A DNA stretch of 64,000 nucleotides from Corynebacterium sp. ACRPS. Lineage in GTDB: Bacteria > Actinomycetota > Actinomycetes > Mycobacteriales > Mycobacteriaceae. The stretch covers positions 155,284 through 219,283 of the forward strand of contig NZ_JAKRMY010000002.1 in the NCBI RefSeq assembly GCF_022346005.1, in the 5' to 3' direction. This document shows positions 12,720-21,163 of the stretch, in pieces; position 1 is the first letter of the stretch, and the number at the start of each line of letters is the position of its first letter. A program made the position numbers and the translations under genes. The notes under the pieces were generated by a model. That model saw only the letters and a list, made by a program, of their open reading frames with translations, was not told the DNA's origin and did not search any database.

Positions 12720-13283
12720 CTAGTTGTTGACGCGGGACAGGTACTCGCCGGTGCGGGTATCGATCTTTAGTACATTGCCGATTTCAATGAACAGCGGGAC
12801 CTGGATCTCGGCGCCGGTCTCGAGCGTGGCGGGCTTGGTGCCGCCGGAGGAACGGTCACCCTGCAGGCCTGGCTCGGTGTGCTCTACCTTGAGGTCGACG
12901 GAGATAGGAAGCTCCGCGAACAATGCCTCATCCTCGTAGAAGGAGACCTGCACGCGCATGTTTTCCAGCAGGAAACGTGCGGCATCGCCGAACTTATCCG
13001 GCGAAAGCTCAAACTGCTCGAAGGTCTTTTCATCCATGACGACATAGCTGGTGCCGTCGTTGTACAGGTAGGTCATGTCGCGGCGGTCCACCGTGGCGGT
13101 TTCTACCTTGACACCCGAGTTCCAGGTCTTGTCCACGGTCTTTCCGGAGACGACGTCCTTCAGCTTGGTGCGCACGAATGCTGGGCCCTTGCCCGGCTTA
13201 ACATGCTGAAACTCGGTGATCTGCATCAGCTTATTGTCAATCTTGAGAACGAGTCCGTTCTTGAAATCAGTAGTATCAGCCAT
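12720..13283 (-). CDS. efp: Elongation factor P
   Basis: EF-P rescues ribosomes stalled on polyproline. The protein is 187 residues with the usual three beta domains. The tip loop reads PGKGP at residues 30-34 with Lys32. This palindromic loop belongs to the actinobacterial EF-P group that works with an unmodified lysine (established knowledge). Domain III ends with GEYLSRVNN. The ATG start follows a possible promoter: TATACT at 13328-13333 on the minus strand. nusB follows. Confidence 0.96.
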   Translation of the reverse strand: MADTTDFKNGLVLKIDNKLMQITEFQHVKPGKGPAFVRTKLKDVVSGKTVDKTWNSGVKVETATVDRRDMTYLYNDGTSYVVMDEKTFEQFELSPDKFGDAARFLLENMRVQVSFYEDEALFAELPISVDLKVEHTEPGLQGDRSSGGTKPATLETGAEIQVPLFIEIGNVLKIDTRTGEYLSRVNN

Positions 13284-13327
13284 TGCGGTTAAACTCCCGA
13301 ATATTGTGGTTGAAAGGTTGAAAGCAA

Positions 13328-13333
13328 AGTATA
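13328..13333 (-). promoter_or_regulatory. Candidate -10 element of efp-nusB
   Basis: A TATACT hexamer on the minus strand lies about 45 bases before the efp ATG, in a spacer with no other gene. No convincing -35 hexamer is present, which is common in corynebacteria. Confidence 0.4.
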
Positions 13334-13423
13334 AGCCTACCGGATAGCCCGCACCCGCTGGCCCACCGGTACCCCCTAAAATCTCTTCCCAGGAAAGGGA
13401 GGAGCCGCAGGGGCCAAGCCTAC

Positions 13424-14530
13424 CTATGCGGGCAGCTCAGTAAAGTCCTTGGAGGCGGCGGTAATGATCTTCGGGGCTCCATCGGTGATAATCAGCGTAT
13501 CTTCGATGCGCACGCCGCCCTTGCCCGGCACATACACGCCCGGTTCGATGGTCAGCGTCATCCCTGGCGCCAGCTCGCCCTTACCGGTCGTGGCGGCAAA
13601 GGGTGCTTCATGCACGTCCAAGCCCACGCCGTGCCCGGTGGAGTGGACGAAGTAGTCGCCGTATCCGGCATCGGCGATAACGTTGCGGCAGGCGGCATCG
13701 ACATCGGAAAGCGACGTGCCCGCTACCGCAGCCTCGACGCCGGCCTGCTGGGCGCGCAGCACCACATCGTAGATCTCCTTGGCAAAGTCGTTTGCCGTAC
13801 CCACGACATAGGTGCGGGTGCAGTCAGAGTTAAATCCGCGCAGGTGAGCGCCAAAATCGATGGTAACCAAGTCCCCATCCTCGATCACACGATCGTCCGC
13901 GCCGTGGTGTGGCATGGCAGAGTTCGGGCCAGAGGCCACGATGGTATCGAAGCTCACCCGCTCGGAACCTAGGATGCGCATGCGGAATTCCAGATCGGCG
14001 GCAACTTCGCGCTCCGTACGGCCCGCCCGCAACTCGCCGGCGGAAATGAGGTCTTCCAACGCCTGGTTAGCAAGCGCCGCAACCTCCTCGAGCTTTTCTA
14101 GCTCTACCGGATCCTTCGTGATGCGGATGTCCTCGATGATTCCAGAAATCGGCACCAAGGTGACCCCATCCGGTGCGGAATCCTTCAGATCTTCCAGTTC
14201 CGATACGGACATGTAGTCGGCTTCGAAGCCGACGCGAACCGGTGTCTCATCCTTGTCGAATTGCTGCAGGAGCACCTTACCCACAGCGCGGCCCTCGACC
14301 GCCTCAAGATCCGGGACTTCCTGGGCAATCTGGGTGGTATAGCGGCCATCGGTAGCCATGAGCGCGGAGAGATCCTTGCGCAGCAAAAGCCCACCGTTGG
14401 AGCCGGAGAATCCGGACAGGTACCGGACGTGGATCAAGTGGGTTACCAATACCGCATCAATGCGCTGACCGGCTAATTCCGCGGCTAGCTTCCGGCGGCG
14501 GTCGCTGAAACGGGTATCTGCAAGTGCCAT
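13424..14530 (-). CDS. pepQ: Xaa-Pro aminopeptidase / prolidase family (M24B)
   Basis: A cytosolic metallopeptidase that cleaves dipeptides or N-termini next to proline. The protein is 368 residues. The N-terminal creatinase-like domain (about 1-135) is followed by the pita-bread M24 catalytic domain. All five metal ligands are visible: Asp225, Asp236, His300 ([13 protein letters not shown]), Glu329 (TIEPGVY) and Glu343. The ATG at 14528-14530 has a good AAAGGAT ribosome-binding site. An extension to 14650 is unlike the family. It lies between aroQ and efp, as in mycobacteria. Aminopeptidase versus strict dipeptidase activity cannot be told from sequence. Confidence 0.9.
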   Translation of the reverse strand: MALADTRFSDRRRKLAAELAGQRIDAVLVTHLIHVRYLSGFSGSNGGLLLRKDLSALMATDGRYTTQIAQEVPDLEAVEGRAVGKVLLQQFDKDETPVRVGFEADYMSVSELEDLKDSAPDGVTLVPISGIIEDIRITKDPVELEKLEEVAALANQALEDLISAGELRAGRTEREVAADLEFRMRILGSERVSFDTIVASGPNSAMPHHGADDRVIEDGDLVTIDFGAHLRGFNSDCTRTYVVGTANDFAKEIYDVVLRAQQAGVEAAVAGTSLSDVDAACRNVIADAGYGDYFVHSTGHGVGLDVHEAPFAATTGKGELAPGMTLTIEPGVYVPGKGGVRIEDTLIITDGAPKIITAASKDFTELPA

Positions 14531-14581
14531 AAAATCATCCTTTGCGGGAACGTAGTGAAGCTTAGAAAAATTTATTCTTCC

Positions 14582-14587
14582 ACTATA
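14582..14587 (-). promoter_or_regulatory. Candidate -10 element of pepQ
   Basis: A TATAGT hexamer on the minus strand lies about 50 bases upstream of the pepQ ATG, in the AT-rich spacer after aroQ. No clear -35 is visible. Confidence 0.35.
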
Positions 14588-14665
14588 ACTATTTCCGCGG
14601 CGCAGGTGGCTAGGTTCGATGCCTTCTTTCCATCCGCGCCCGAGGGGCATGGATCTGGCCGGTAC

Positions 14666-15094
14666 TTATTGGCACAGATAGTCCACCGCGGCGCAGTATC
14701 CAAAAACCCCTAGGCCGGCGATGACGCCGCGGGCAATGGGGCTTAGATAAGAATGATGGCGGAATTCTTCCCGGGCATGCACGTTGGAGATATGCACCTC
14801 CACGAAACCGGCGCCATCGGCAATTTCCGCCAGGGCATCACGCAGGACAACGGAGGTATGCGTCAGCCCACCTGGGTTAATGATGACGGCACTTCCAGCA
14901 TCGGCGGCCGCATGGACCTTCTCAATGAGCTCGCCTTCAAAATTAGACTGGAAAAACTCGACCTCTGCCCCGTGCTTCGCCGCACGCTCGGACACGAGCT
15001 TTTCAACATCGCTTAACGTCGTAGAACCGTATACGTCTGGTTGGCGCTTGCCCAACCTATTGAGGTTCGGGCCATTGAGAACAACGATTTTCAT
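14666..15094 (-). CDS. aroQ: 3-dehydroquinate dehydratase, type II
   Basis: AroQ converts 3-dehydroquinate to 3-dehydroshikimate, step three of the shikimate pathway. The 142-residue length and flavodoxin-like fold mark the type II enzyme. The opening [14 protein letters not shown] carries Arg17, the catalytic tyrosine is Tyr22, and His101 lies in EVHISN. The [18 protein letters not shown] segment around residue 74 binds substrate. The ATG start is two bases after the aroB stop, so the aro genes are probably cotranscribed. Confidence 0.95.
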   Translation of the reverse strand: MKIVVLNGPNLNRLGKRQPDVYGSTTLSDVEKLVSERAAKHGAEVEFFQSNFEGELIEKVHAAADAGSAVIINPGGLTHTSVVLRDALAEIADGAGFVEVHISNVHAREEFRHHSYLSPIARGVIAGLGVFGYCAAVDYLCQ

Positions 15095-15096
15095 AT

Positions 15097-16167
15097 CTAC
15101 TCCGTGATAGCGGCATATGCCGCTTCTAGTTCTTCGCGCGTCGGACCCTCTATCCGCGTCGTCGCGCCGATTCCGGTTAGCGCCACGAAGCGGATCTTGC
15201 CGTCGCGGTTTTTCTTATCGTGGGTCATCGCCTCATATAGTTCCGCGAATTTCCCGAATTGATACGTCGTAGGCAGGCCGATATTGGTCAGGATGCTGCG
15301 GTGCAATTCCACGAGTTCCGCATCTATCAGGCCCCGCTGATGGGAAAGATGGGCAATGAACATCATGCCTACGGCTACCGCATTGCCGTGGCGCCACGCA
15401 TAGTTTTCCTGCCTTTCTATGGCGTGGCCAAAGGTATGCCCATAATTGAGGGTCTCGCGCAGCCCGGCTTCCTTAAGATCCTCTCCCACCACAGCTGCCT
15501 TCACCGCGATGGAATGCTCAATCAATTCGGGCAGGACACCGCCTGGGTCAAGGCAAGCCGCTGGATTCTCCACGTAGCGCTGCACGATGACCGGATCATG
15601 AATGAACCCGGTCTTGATGATCTCAGCGGAACCAGCCACGATCTCCGCCTGCGGGAGGGTCTCTAGGCGCTCCAGATCGACGAATACAGAATCCGGCTCG
15701 TGGAAGGCGCCGACGAGGTTCTTCCCGGCCTTAGTATTGATTCCGGTTTTCCCGCCCACCGCGGCATCAACCATGGCGAGAAGGGTCGTAGGAACCTGAA
15801 TGACCTTAATGCCGCGCATCCATCCGGCGGCGACAAAGCCTGCCATGTCCGTGGTTGCCCCGCCGCCTACACCAATGACGATATCGCTGCGGCTAAAGCC
15901 GGCCTCACCAAGGCGGTCCCATACGCCTCCCACCACGCTCAGTTGCTTGGCCGCCTCAGCATCCGGCACCTCGCACAAGACGGGGGCGACGCCCTGTAGT
16001 TCTACGGATTTCGCGAGTTCTTCTGCGGCGGTGCGCAGGGCAGGCTGGAAGATGATTGCTGCCTTATCAGCCCCCGTGTCCGCGCAGCGCCGCGCGATAT
16101 CTTCGCTAAGACCCGCTCCAATGCGGACCTCATACGGGCTCGGTCCGTTAACGGCGATGGTAGGCAT
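15097..16167 (-). CDS. aroB: 3-dehydroquinate synthase
   Basis: AroB cyclises DAHP to 3-dehydroquinate using NAD+ and a divalent metal. The protein is 356 residues. The NAD-binding loop [15 protein letters not shown] is near residue 100, followed by the [21 protein letters not shown] signature. The metal-binding histidines include those in [11 protein letters not shown] and [12 protein letters not shown]. The start is the ATG at 16165-16167 ([19 protein letters not shown]). It lies between aroK and aroQ in a compact minus-strand aro operon. Confidence 0.96.
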   Translation of the reverse strand: MPTIAVNGPSPYEVRIGAGLSEDIARRCADTGADKAAIIFQPALRTAAEELAKSVELQGVAPVLCEVPDAEAAKQLSVVGGVWDRLGEAGFSRSDIVIGVGGGATTDMAGFVAAGWMRGIKVIQVPTTLLAMVDAAVGGKTGINTKAGKNLVGAFHEPDSVFVDLERLETLPQAEIVAGSAEIIKTGFIHDPVIVQRYVENPAACLDPGGVLPELIEHSIAVKAAVVGEDLKEAGLRETLNYGHTFGHAIERQENYAWRHGNAVAVGMMFIAHLSHQRGLIDAELVELHRSILTNIGLPTTYQFGKFAELYEAMTHDKKNRDGKIRFVALTGIGATTRIEGPTREELEAAYAAITE

Positions 16168-16230
16168 GATGGTGTCCTTTCTACGGAGCTTCAGCCTGCA
16201 GGATTGCGCGGATAGGTGTAACTGCCCCGC

Positions 16231-16770
16231 CTAGAGGGTTTCTAAAAAGCCCAGGATATCGCCCACGACCTGCTGCGGGGAGCGAGCATCCGTGCGCACG
16301 CGAAAATCGGCTACCTCCAGGTAGAAGGGCCTGCGCGTTTCCACGATGGAACGATAATGTTCAACCGGATTATCCGCCGCTAATACCGGACGGTTGCGAT
16401 CGCCGGCCGTGCGGCGCGCGCCTTCTTCTGCGGAAATATCGAGAAATACGACGGTGTGGCGCTCTAGAAGCTCGCGCGTGGAGGCCGTCATCACCGCCCC
16501 GCCGCCCAGGCTTACTACCCCGCCCTTCTGCAGGGCTTCAGCGACATGTTCGGCCTCGAGCTCGCGAAACGCCGGTTCGCCTTTCTCACTAAAGACCTCG
16601 CCGCAGGGTTTTCCCTCGGCCATTTCGATCAGGTGATCCGAATCCACCAGATCGCAATTCAGCGCGTGCGAAAGCCGGCGGCCAATCGTGGACTTTCCCG
16701 CCCCGGGCGGGCCAATCAATACGACGCAAGGATGCGGTTGTCCCGTTACATCGGTGGGCGTTGTCATCAT
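16231..16770 (-). CDS. aroK: Shikimate kinase
   Basis: AroK phosphorylates shikimate at the 3-hydroxyl. The protein is 179 residues with the P-loop GPPGAGKS at 20-27, the DSD shikimate-contact motif at 43-45, the GGGAV loop near residue 90 and the RNRPVL lid segment. Two ATG codons are adjacent at the start. The second (16765-16767) is better spaced from the AGGAG ribosome-binding site at the end of aroC, so the true protein may be one residue shorter. It directly abuts the aroC stop. Confidence 0.94.
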   Translation of the reverse strand: MMTTPTDVTGQPHPCVVLIGPPGAGKSTIGRRLSHALNCDLVDSDHLIEMAEGKPCGEVFSEKGEPAFRELEAEHVAEALQKGGVVSLGGGAVMTASTRELLERHTVVFLDISAEEGARRTAGDRNRPVLAADNPVEHYRSIVETRRPFYLEVADFRVRTDARSPQQVVGDILGFLETL

Positions 16771-17982
16771 TTACTCCTGGTTAAAGGCGAGGCGCTGCGA
16801 AACGTATTCTTCATACGCAGCAATGGCGCGGGAAGTCTCGCTCAAGCTATCCCCGCCAAATTTATCTAAAACTGCGCGCGCTAGCACGAGGGAGACCATG
16901 GCCTCCGCCACAACTCCTGCTGCCGGCACGGCGCAAACATCTGAACGCTGGTGAATTGCGGTGGCATCGGCACCCGATTCCATATCGATCGTCTGCAAAG
17001 CGCGCGGCACCGTGGAAATCGGTTTCATGGCGGCCCGGACCCGCAATTGCTGCCCGTTAGTCATGCCGCCTTCCAAGCCGCCGGCCCGGTTGCTCAGGCG
17101 CGTCACGCCATCCTCGGTGCGGACCATCTCATCGTGGGCTTCAGAGCCGCGCCGACGCGCCTCTTCGAAGCCATCACCGATTTCAACGCCCTTAATCGCC
17201 TGAATGCCCATCAATGCTCCGGCCAGCTGTGCGTCCAAACGGTCATCGCCCGAGATGTGTGAGCCGAGCCCAATGGGGAGGCCATCGACTATGACCTCGA
17301 CGATACCGCCTAAGGTATCGCCCTGCTTTTTTGCGGCTTCGATCTCTGAAATCATCGCGGACTCGGCATCCTTGTCAAAGGCGCGCACCGGAGAATTATC
17401 GATGTCCTCGATATCCGCAAAGCTCGGGGAAGCACCCGCATAGGGCTGCGATGCACCGATGGAAATCACGTGGGAGAAGACTTCAACGCCTAGCGTTTCC
17501 CGCAGGAAGTTCCGCGCTACCGTCGCGGCGGCGACACGTGCGGCGGTTTCCCGGGCAGAAGAGCGCTCTAAGATGGGGCGGGCCTCGCTGTGGTTATATT
17601 TCACCATGCCGGCGAAATCGGCGTGGCCTGGGCGCGGGCGCTGCAAGGGCGCACCACGGCCCGAATTCATCGCCTTGGCTACGTCCTCATCCTCCATATC
17701 GATGGGATCTGCGGACATGACGGTAGTCCACTTCGGCCACTCGGTATTGCCAATCATGATGGCAATGGGGCTACCAATGGTCAGTCCGTGGCGTACGCCG
17801 CCCAGCAGCGTGACCTCATCGGCTTCAAACTTCATGCGCGCACCGCGGCCATATCCAAGGCGGCGCCGCGCAAGCTGATGGGAAATATCAGCACGGGTAA
17901 TGGGTACTCCGGCCGGCATGTGCTCCAGCATGGAGATCAGTGCCTGGCCGTGGGATTCACCAGCGGTAGTCCAACGAAGCAT
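16771..17982 (-). CDS. aroC: Chorismate synthase
   Basis: AroC converts EPSP to chorismate using reduced FMN. The protein is 403 residues. The standard opening [15 protein letters not shown] fixes the ATG at 17980-17982. Other signatures are [13 protein letters not shown] (FMN/phosphate contact), [11 protein letters not shown] near residue 140, and the FMN-loop region [14 protein letters not shown] near residue 325. An upstream GTG at 18001-18003 would add seven residues lacking similarity. The gene is followed directly by aroK. A short prepilin peptidase gene ends 21 bases upstream of the start. Confidence 0.96.
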   Translation of the reverse strand: MLRWTTAGESHGQALISMLEHMPAGVPITRADISHQLARRRLGYGRGARMKFEADEVTLLGGVRHGLTIGSPIAIMIGNTEWPKWTTVMSADPIDMEDEDVAKAMNSGRGAPLQRPRPGHADFAGMVKYNHSEARPILERSSARETAARVAAATVARNFLRETLGVEVFSHVISIGASQPYAGASPSFADIEDIDNSPVRAFDKDAESAMISEIEAAKKQGDTLGGIVEVIVDGLPIGLGSHISGDDRLDAQLAGALMGIQAIKGVEIGDGFEEARRRGSEAHDEMVRTEDGVTRLSNRAGGLEGGMTNGQQLRVRAAMKPISTVPRALQTIDMESGADATAIHQRSDVCAVPAAGVVAEAMVSLVLARAVLDKFGGDSLSETSRAIAAYEEYVSQRLAFNQE

Positions 17983-18003
17983 GCGGGTATTATCGCACGC
18001 CAC

Positions 18004-18444
18004 CTATCCACAGGGAATAACTAGGCACCCCAATATATTCGCCTCCCCCTCAAAGAGGGTATGCACGGCGATGACCAGCCCGGCGGCCACGAGCATCGAG
18101 GGCCCGTGGGGCACGCCGCCCTTGGCACGTACGACACCGCTTGCAAGCAACGTGAACACAGCAGCGCTACCACAAGCGATGAGGACGGCCAAGGGCCCTG
18201 CCGCAGCACCAACGAGCATGCCCAGCGGCAGGGCCAATTTAATATCTCCCCCGCCGATGCCAGCGCCCCGCAGTGCTACTAGGAGGTACAGCACCGGCCA
18301 GAATAACCCGCCCCAATTAACAACAGTGACCGATAGAACCCCTGCTGGGATGGTCAGCGCATCGGGCAAGCGCCGCTCGCGAATATCCCACCAGCTCAAG
18401 GCGGCTGCCCACAGGCCATAAATTATTCCCCCGAAAATACCCAT
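18004..18444 (-). CDS. Prepilin peptidase-like protein (A24 family)
   Basis: A 146-residue polytopic membrane protein with about four hydrophobic segments. The A24 aspartic peptidase catalytic residues are visible: Asp20 in WWDIRERRLPDALT and Asp67 in GGGDIKL. It lacks the N-terminal methyltransferase domain of classic PilD, so it is the short type. In mycobacteria a similar gene lies in the same place between aroE and aroC (Rv2551c region). No pilin or secretion ATPase is in this window, so its substrate is unknown; Flp/Tad-type pilins are the usual partners. The ATG start MGIFGGIIYG is the only good candidate. Confidence 0.85.
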   Translation of the reverse strand: MGIFGGIIYGLWAAALSWWDIRERRLPDALTIPAGVLSVTVVNWGGLFWPVLYLLVALRGAGIGGGDIKLALPLGMLVGAAAGPLAVLIACGSAAVFTLLASGVVRAKGGVPHGPSMLVAAGLVIAVHTLFEGEANILGCLVIPCG

Positions 18445-18462
18445 GGCATAAGGCTAAGCGCC

Positions 18463-18489
18463 CGCCTTGCCACTCTTCATGGCAAGGCG
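18463..18489 (-). terminator. Hairpin between aroE and the prepilin peptidase gene
   Basis: A perfect 10-bp stem (18463-18472 with 18480-18489) with a 7-nt loop lies 27 bases past the aroE stop. It lacks a T tract on either strand. It may reduce read-through between the two genes. Confidence 0.35.
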
Positions 18490-18516
18490 GCGCACATGGG
18501 CGTATTTCCAGCGTGG

Positions 18517-19335
18517 TTAGAGGTTGCGCAGGCGAAGCTCTTCCTGCAGGGCCGCGACCATCTCTTCGCGCGGTGCAGTAAGCCCGGTGAATTGCTCGAA
18601 TTGGCTAAATGCTTGATGCGCCAACATGACATGCCCTCCCACGGTGAAGTAGCCATTCGCGGCGGCGCAGGCGGCGAGCGTCGTAGGCCACAGGTGATAG
18701 ATCACATCGAGCACTGGGGCGTGGGCAAGCTGGAAGCGATAATCCTCTAACGCAGCCGAAGGCACGGTGGAAATAATCAAATCCGCGGAGCGGGAAAGGT
18801 CCTCGAGGTCATCGTCAAAGGTTGCATACTGCAAATTGAGCCCGAGCCGCTCGGCCAAGGGCTGGAGTTCTGCTTGGCGGTTCGAGCGGTTCAAGATGGT
18901 GACCTGGTCGATTCCGCGTTCTGCCAAGGCCCACAGCGCTGGACGGGAGGTTCCGCCCGCACCGATGATAAGCGCCTGGGAGACTGGCCGAAGCCCAATG
19001 AGTTCTTGCAGGGCGCCGCGCACGCCCTCGGTATCGGTATTATCCGCGCGCCACCCATGTTCGGTGCGCACCAAGGTATTGGCGGACCCGATAAGCTGCG
19101 CCCTATCGCTTTGTTCTTCCGCAACCTCGAGCGCGGCGAACTTACCGGGCATGGTGACGGAAAAGCCGCGGTACTCGGGGCCGCATTCTTCCAAGAATGG
19201 GACAAGGGTATCGGCCGTGACCTCAAAGCGGGTATAGGACCACTCCTTGAGCCCCACTGCGGCATACCCCGCGTTGTGCAGGATAGGCGAGAGCGAGTGT
19301 GCGATGGGGCTACCGAGTACTGCGGCGCGCGGCAT
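18517..19335 (-). CDS. aroE: Shikimate dehydrogenase
   Basis: AroE reduces 3-dehydroshikimate to shikimate with NADPH. The protein is 272 residues. The substrate domain has LGSPIAHSLSPILHN at residues 7-21, the catalytic Lys65 in VTMPGK and Asp101 in NTDTEG. The nucleotide-binding loop IGAGGTSRPA lies near residue 124. Family sequences often carry Ala at the place of Ser in GAGGTSR, a mild change. The ATG is at 19333-19335. mltG ends 36 bases upstream, so aroE may share its transcript. Confidence 0.94.
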   Translation of the reverse strand: MPRAAVLGSPIAHSLSPILHNAGYAAVGLKEWSYTRFEVTADTLVPFLEECGPEYRGFSVTMPGKFAALEVAEEQSDRAQLIGSANTLVRTEHGWRADNTDTEGVRGALQELIGLRPVSQALIIGAGGTSRPALWALAERGIDQVTILNRSNRQAELQPLAERLGLNLQYATFDDDLEDLSRSADLIISTVPSAALEDYRFQLAHAPVLDVIYHLWPTTLAACAAANGYFTVGGHVMLAHQAFSQFEQFTGLTAPREEMVAALQEELRLRNL

Positions 19336-19371
19336 GGGAGAGCAACTACCTTTCTGGCTGCGGCCTAGTGC

Positions 19372-20598
19372 CTACTCAGCCGGTTGGTCCGAGGCGGCAT
19401 CGCCGTTGCCGGCACCTGCCCCTTCGCCCTCGCGCTGCGAGTCCAAGACGCCGGAGCGAATGGCATCATCCACGCGGTCCAGGTGCTCATCGTAGGTATC
19501 AGAGAACACGGTGGTGCCGTCCTTATCCACGGTGACGAAGAACTTCCAGTTACCTTCGGCCGGTTCTTCCATGGCGCGGATTGCCTCATCAGAAGGCGAG
19601 GAAATCGGCGTATCCGGCAGGCCTTCCTTGGCGTAGGTATTCCACGGCGTCTTCTCCGCACGTGCCTCATCGGTGGTGGCAAGCTCAACATCCTCCAGAC
19701 CGTAGTTCACGGTGGAGTCGAACTCGAGGCGCATGGGCTCGTCCAAGCGGTTCAGGATAACGCGGGCGACCTTGTCGAATTCGCCGGCAGGTGCCTCGCG
19801 CTCCACCAAGGAGGCAGAGGTCAAAAGCTCGTACGGCGAAAGACCAATGGCCTTGGCACGGTTTTCAATGTCGGTTTCTTCATAGCGCTTGGCAGAGCGG
19901 GTAATGAGGTCCTTCAAGATATCCTTGGCGCTCATATTCGGGTCGAGCACGTACTGACCAGGGGCAATCAGGCCCTCAATACGCTTCGGGTCATTGCCGC
20001 GCTTCTTAATGGCATCCAGTGCCCAATCGGGCGCGCCGAGCTCCTTAGGATCGGTTTCCGCTGCTGCCTTCTCCAGCTCTTCCTTCTCCAGGCAGTTGCC
20101 GTCATCGCAGCTGACCTGTGAGATCAAAGAGTAGATGCCAAAGCGCACGTCACCACCGACGACCTTGACATCCTCCAGGGTCGCACCACCTTGAACCTCG
20201 AGCATGTCCACGCGGTTGTTTTCATCCAGCAATGCCTCTACCGCATTCGCCGCACTCATTTCTTCTTGCAGGCGGTAGAAGCCAGGTTGAATCTGGCTGG
20301 CGCTGTGGTTCATCGATGCCGCAGAGTCGAATGCCTCTTGGGTCTTGACCACATTCTTTTCCACGAGCGTGGGACCCAGCTCGGACATGGAGGACCCTTC
20401 TGGGACCTCCACCAATTGCGTGGTGCCGTTACCGGCCCCTTCGTAGTCGGCCGACGAAGTGCCGATGCGTACTCCGATGTAGATCAGAGCTCCTAGAATA
20501 ACGATGACGGATGCGACCACCACGGCGATGCCGCGCTGGCGCCGCTTGACGTACTTATCATCCATCGATCGCCCGAGGCGTTGTTGGTTACGGCTCAC
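19372..20598 (-). CDS. mltG: Endolytic murein transglycosylase MltG
   Basis: MltG cuts nascent peptidoglycan glycan strands at the membrane. The protein is 408 residues. One transmembrane helix lies at about residues 24-45 after a short basic N-terminal tail. A LysM-like region follows (VEVPEGSSMSELGPTLVEKNVV), then the YceG catalytic domain with SLVEREAPAGEFDKVARVILNRL, which contains the catalytic Glu. The PWNTYAKEGLPDTPISSPS segment is a strong family mark. The GTG start lies four bases after the ruvX stop. The 25-residue C-terminal tail is Gly/Ala/Asp-rich and probably disordered. Confidence 0.92.
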   Translation of the reverse strand: MSRNQQRLGRSMDDKYVKRRQRGIAVVVASVIVILGALIYIGVRIGTSSADYEGAGNGTTQLVEVPEGSSMSELGPTLVEKNVVKTQEAFDSAASMNHSASQIQPGFYRLQEEMSAANAVEALLDENNRVDMLEVQGGATLEDVKVVGGDVRFGIYSLISQVSCDDGNCLEKEELEKAAAETDPKELGAPDWALDAIKKRGNDPKRIEGLIAPGQYVLDPNMSAKDILKDLITRSAKRYEETDIENRAKAIGLSPYELLTSASLVEREAPAGEFDKVARVILNRLDEPMRLEFDSTVNYGLEDVELATTDEARAEKTPWNTYAKEGLPDTPISSPSDEAIRAMEEPAEGNWKFFVTVDKDGTTVFSDTYDEHLDRVDDAIRSGVLDSQREGEGAGAGNGDAASDQPAE

Positions 20599-20602
20599 GT
20601 GT

Positions 20603-21154
20603 TTAGTCTCCTGAGTTTGAAGGCTGGGCTACTGCATCATCCGAGCGGAGCGCGTTAGCACGCCCATCCAGCCAGGACTGTAGTATTTCCACCGCTGCAG
20701 CTTGGTCAATGATTTTTCTGCCCTTCTTTTCGGACACGCCGGACGCGCGCAGCGCGGTGGTTGCCGCTACCGTCGTCAAACGTTCATCAGCCAAGCGTAC
20801 TGGTGGTGGAACTTTATCTATATTTTCATCTTGATTCAAGCGGCGTCGAATCCGAAACGCAATTTCTTTCGCGTGTTTTACACTTTTTGACCCATTTCCG
20901 TGTAAATCACGCGGCAAACCAACAATGACTTCTACCGCGGAATATGCCCCAATAAGCTCGAGAATTCGATCAATGTCTTCTTGATCGCGGTCTTTGAAGC
21001 CGGTCTTCCTGGGAACGGTTTCCACAGGGGTAGCGAGGGTGGCCTCGCGGTTGGATGCCGCGACGCCAATTCGCACTGTGCCCACGTCGAGTGCTAACCG
21101 GCGACCCTCGCCTGGGTCATCCACTCCGGGGGAATCTGGTTCAACCTTTGCCAC
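20603..21154 (-). CDS. ruvX: Putative pre-16S rRNA nuclease (YqgF/RuvX)
   Basis: An RNase H-fold nuclease linked to 16S rRNA 5' maturation. The protein is 183 residues. The first catalytic Asp lies in [15 protein letters not shown] near residue 22. The conserved [13 protein letters not shown] and [14 protein letters not shown] segments follow. The GTG start ([10 protein letters not shown]) is set by an AAGGA ribosome-binding site six bases upstream. It sits between alaS and mltG, the standard order in actinobacteria. Confidence 0.92.
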   Translation of the reverse strand: MAKVEPDSPGVDDPGEGRRLALDVGTVRIGVAASNREATLATPVETVPRKTGFKDRDQEDIDRILELIGAYSAVEVIVGLPRDLHGNGSKSVKHAKEIAFRIRRRLNQDENIDKVPPPVRLADERLTTVAATTALRASGVSEKKGRKIIDQAAAVEILQSWLDGRANALRSDDAVAQPSNSGD

Positions 21155-21163
21155 AATGAATCC

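Noticed and set aside
14531..14665. T-box or attenuator leader in the aro region
   Set aside because: No T-box sequence, no leader peptide with aromatic codons and no terminator/antiterminator pair visible.
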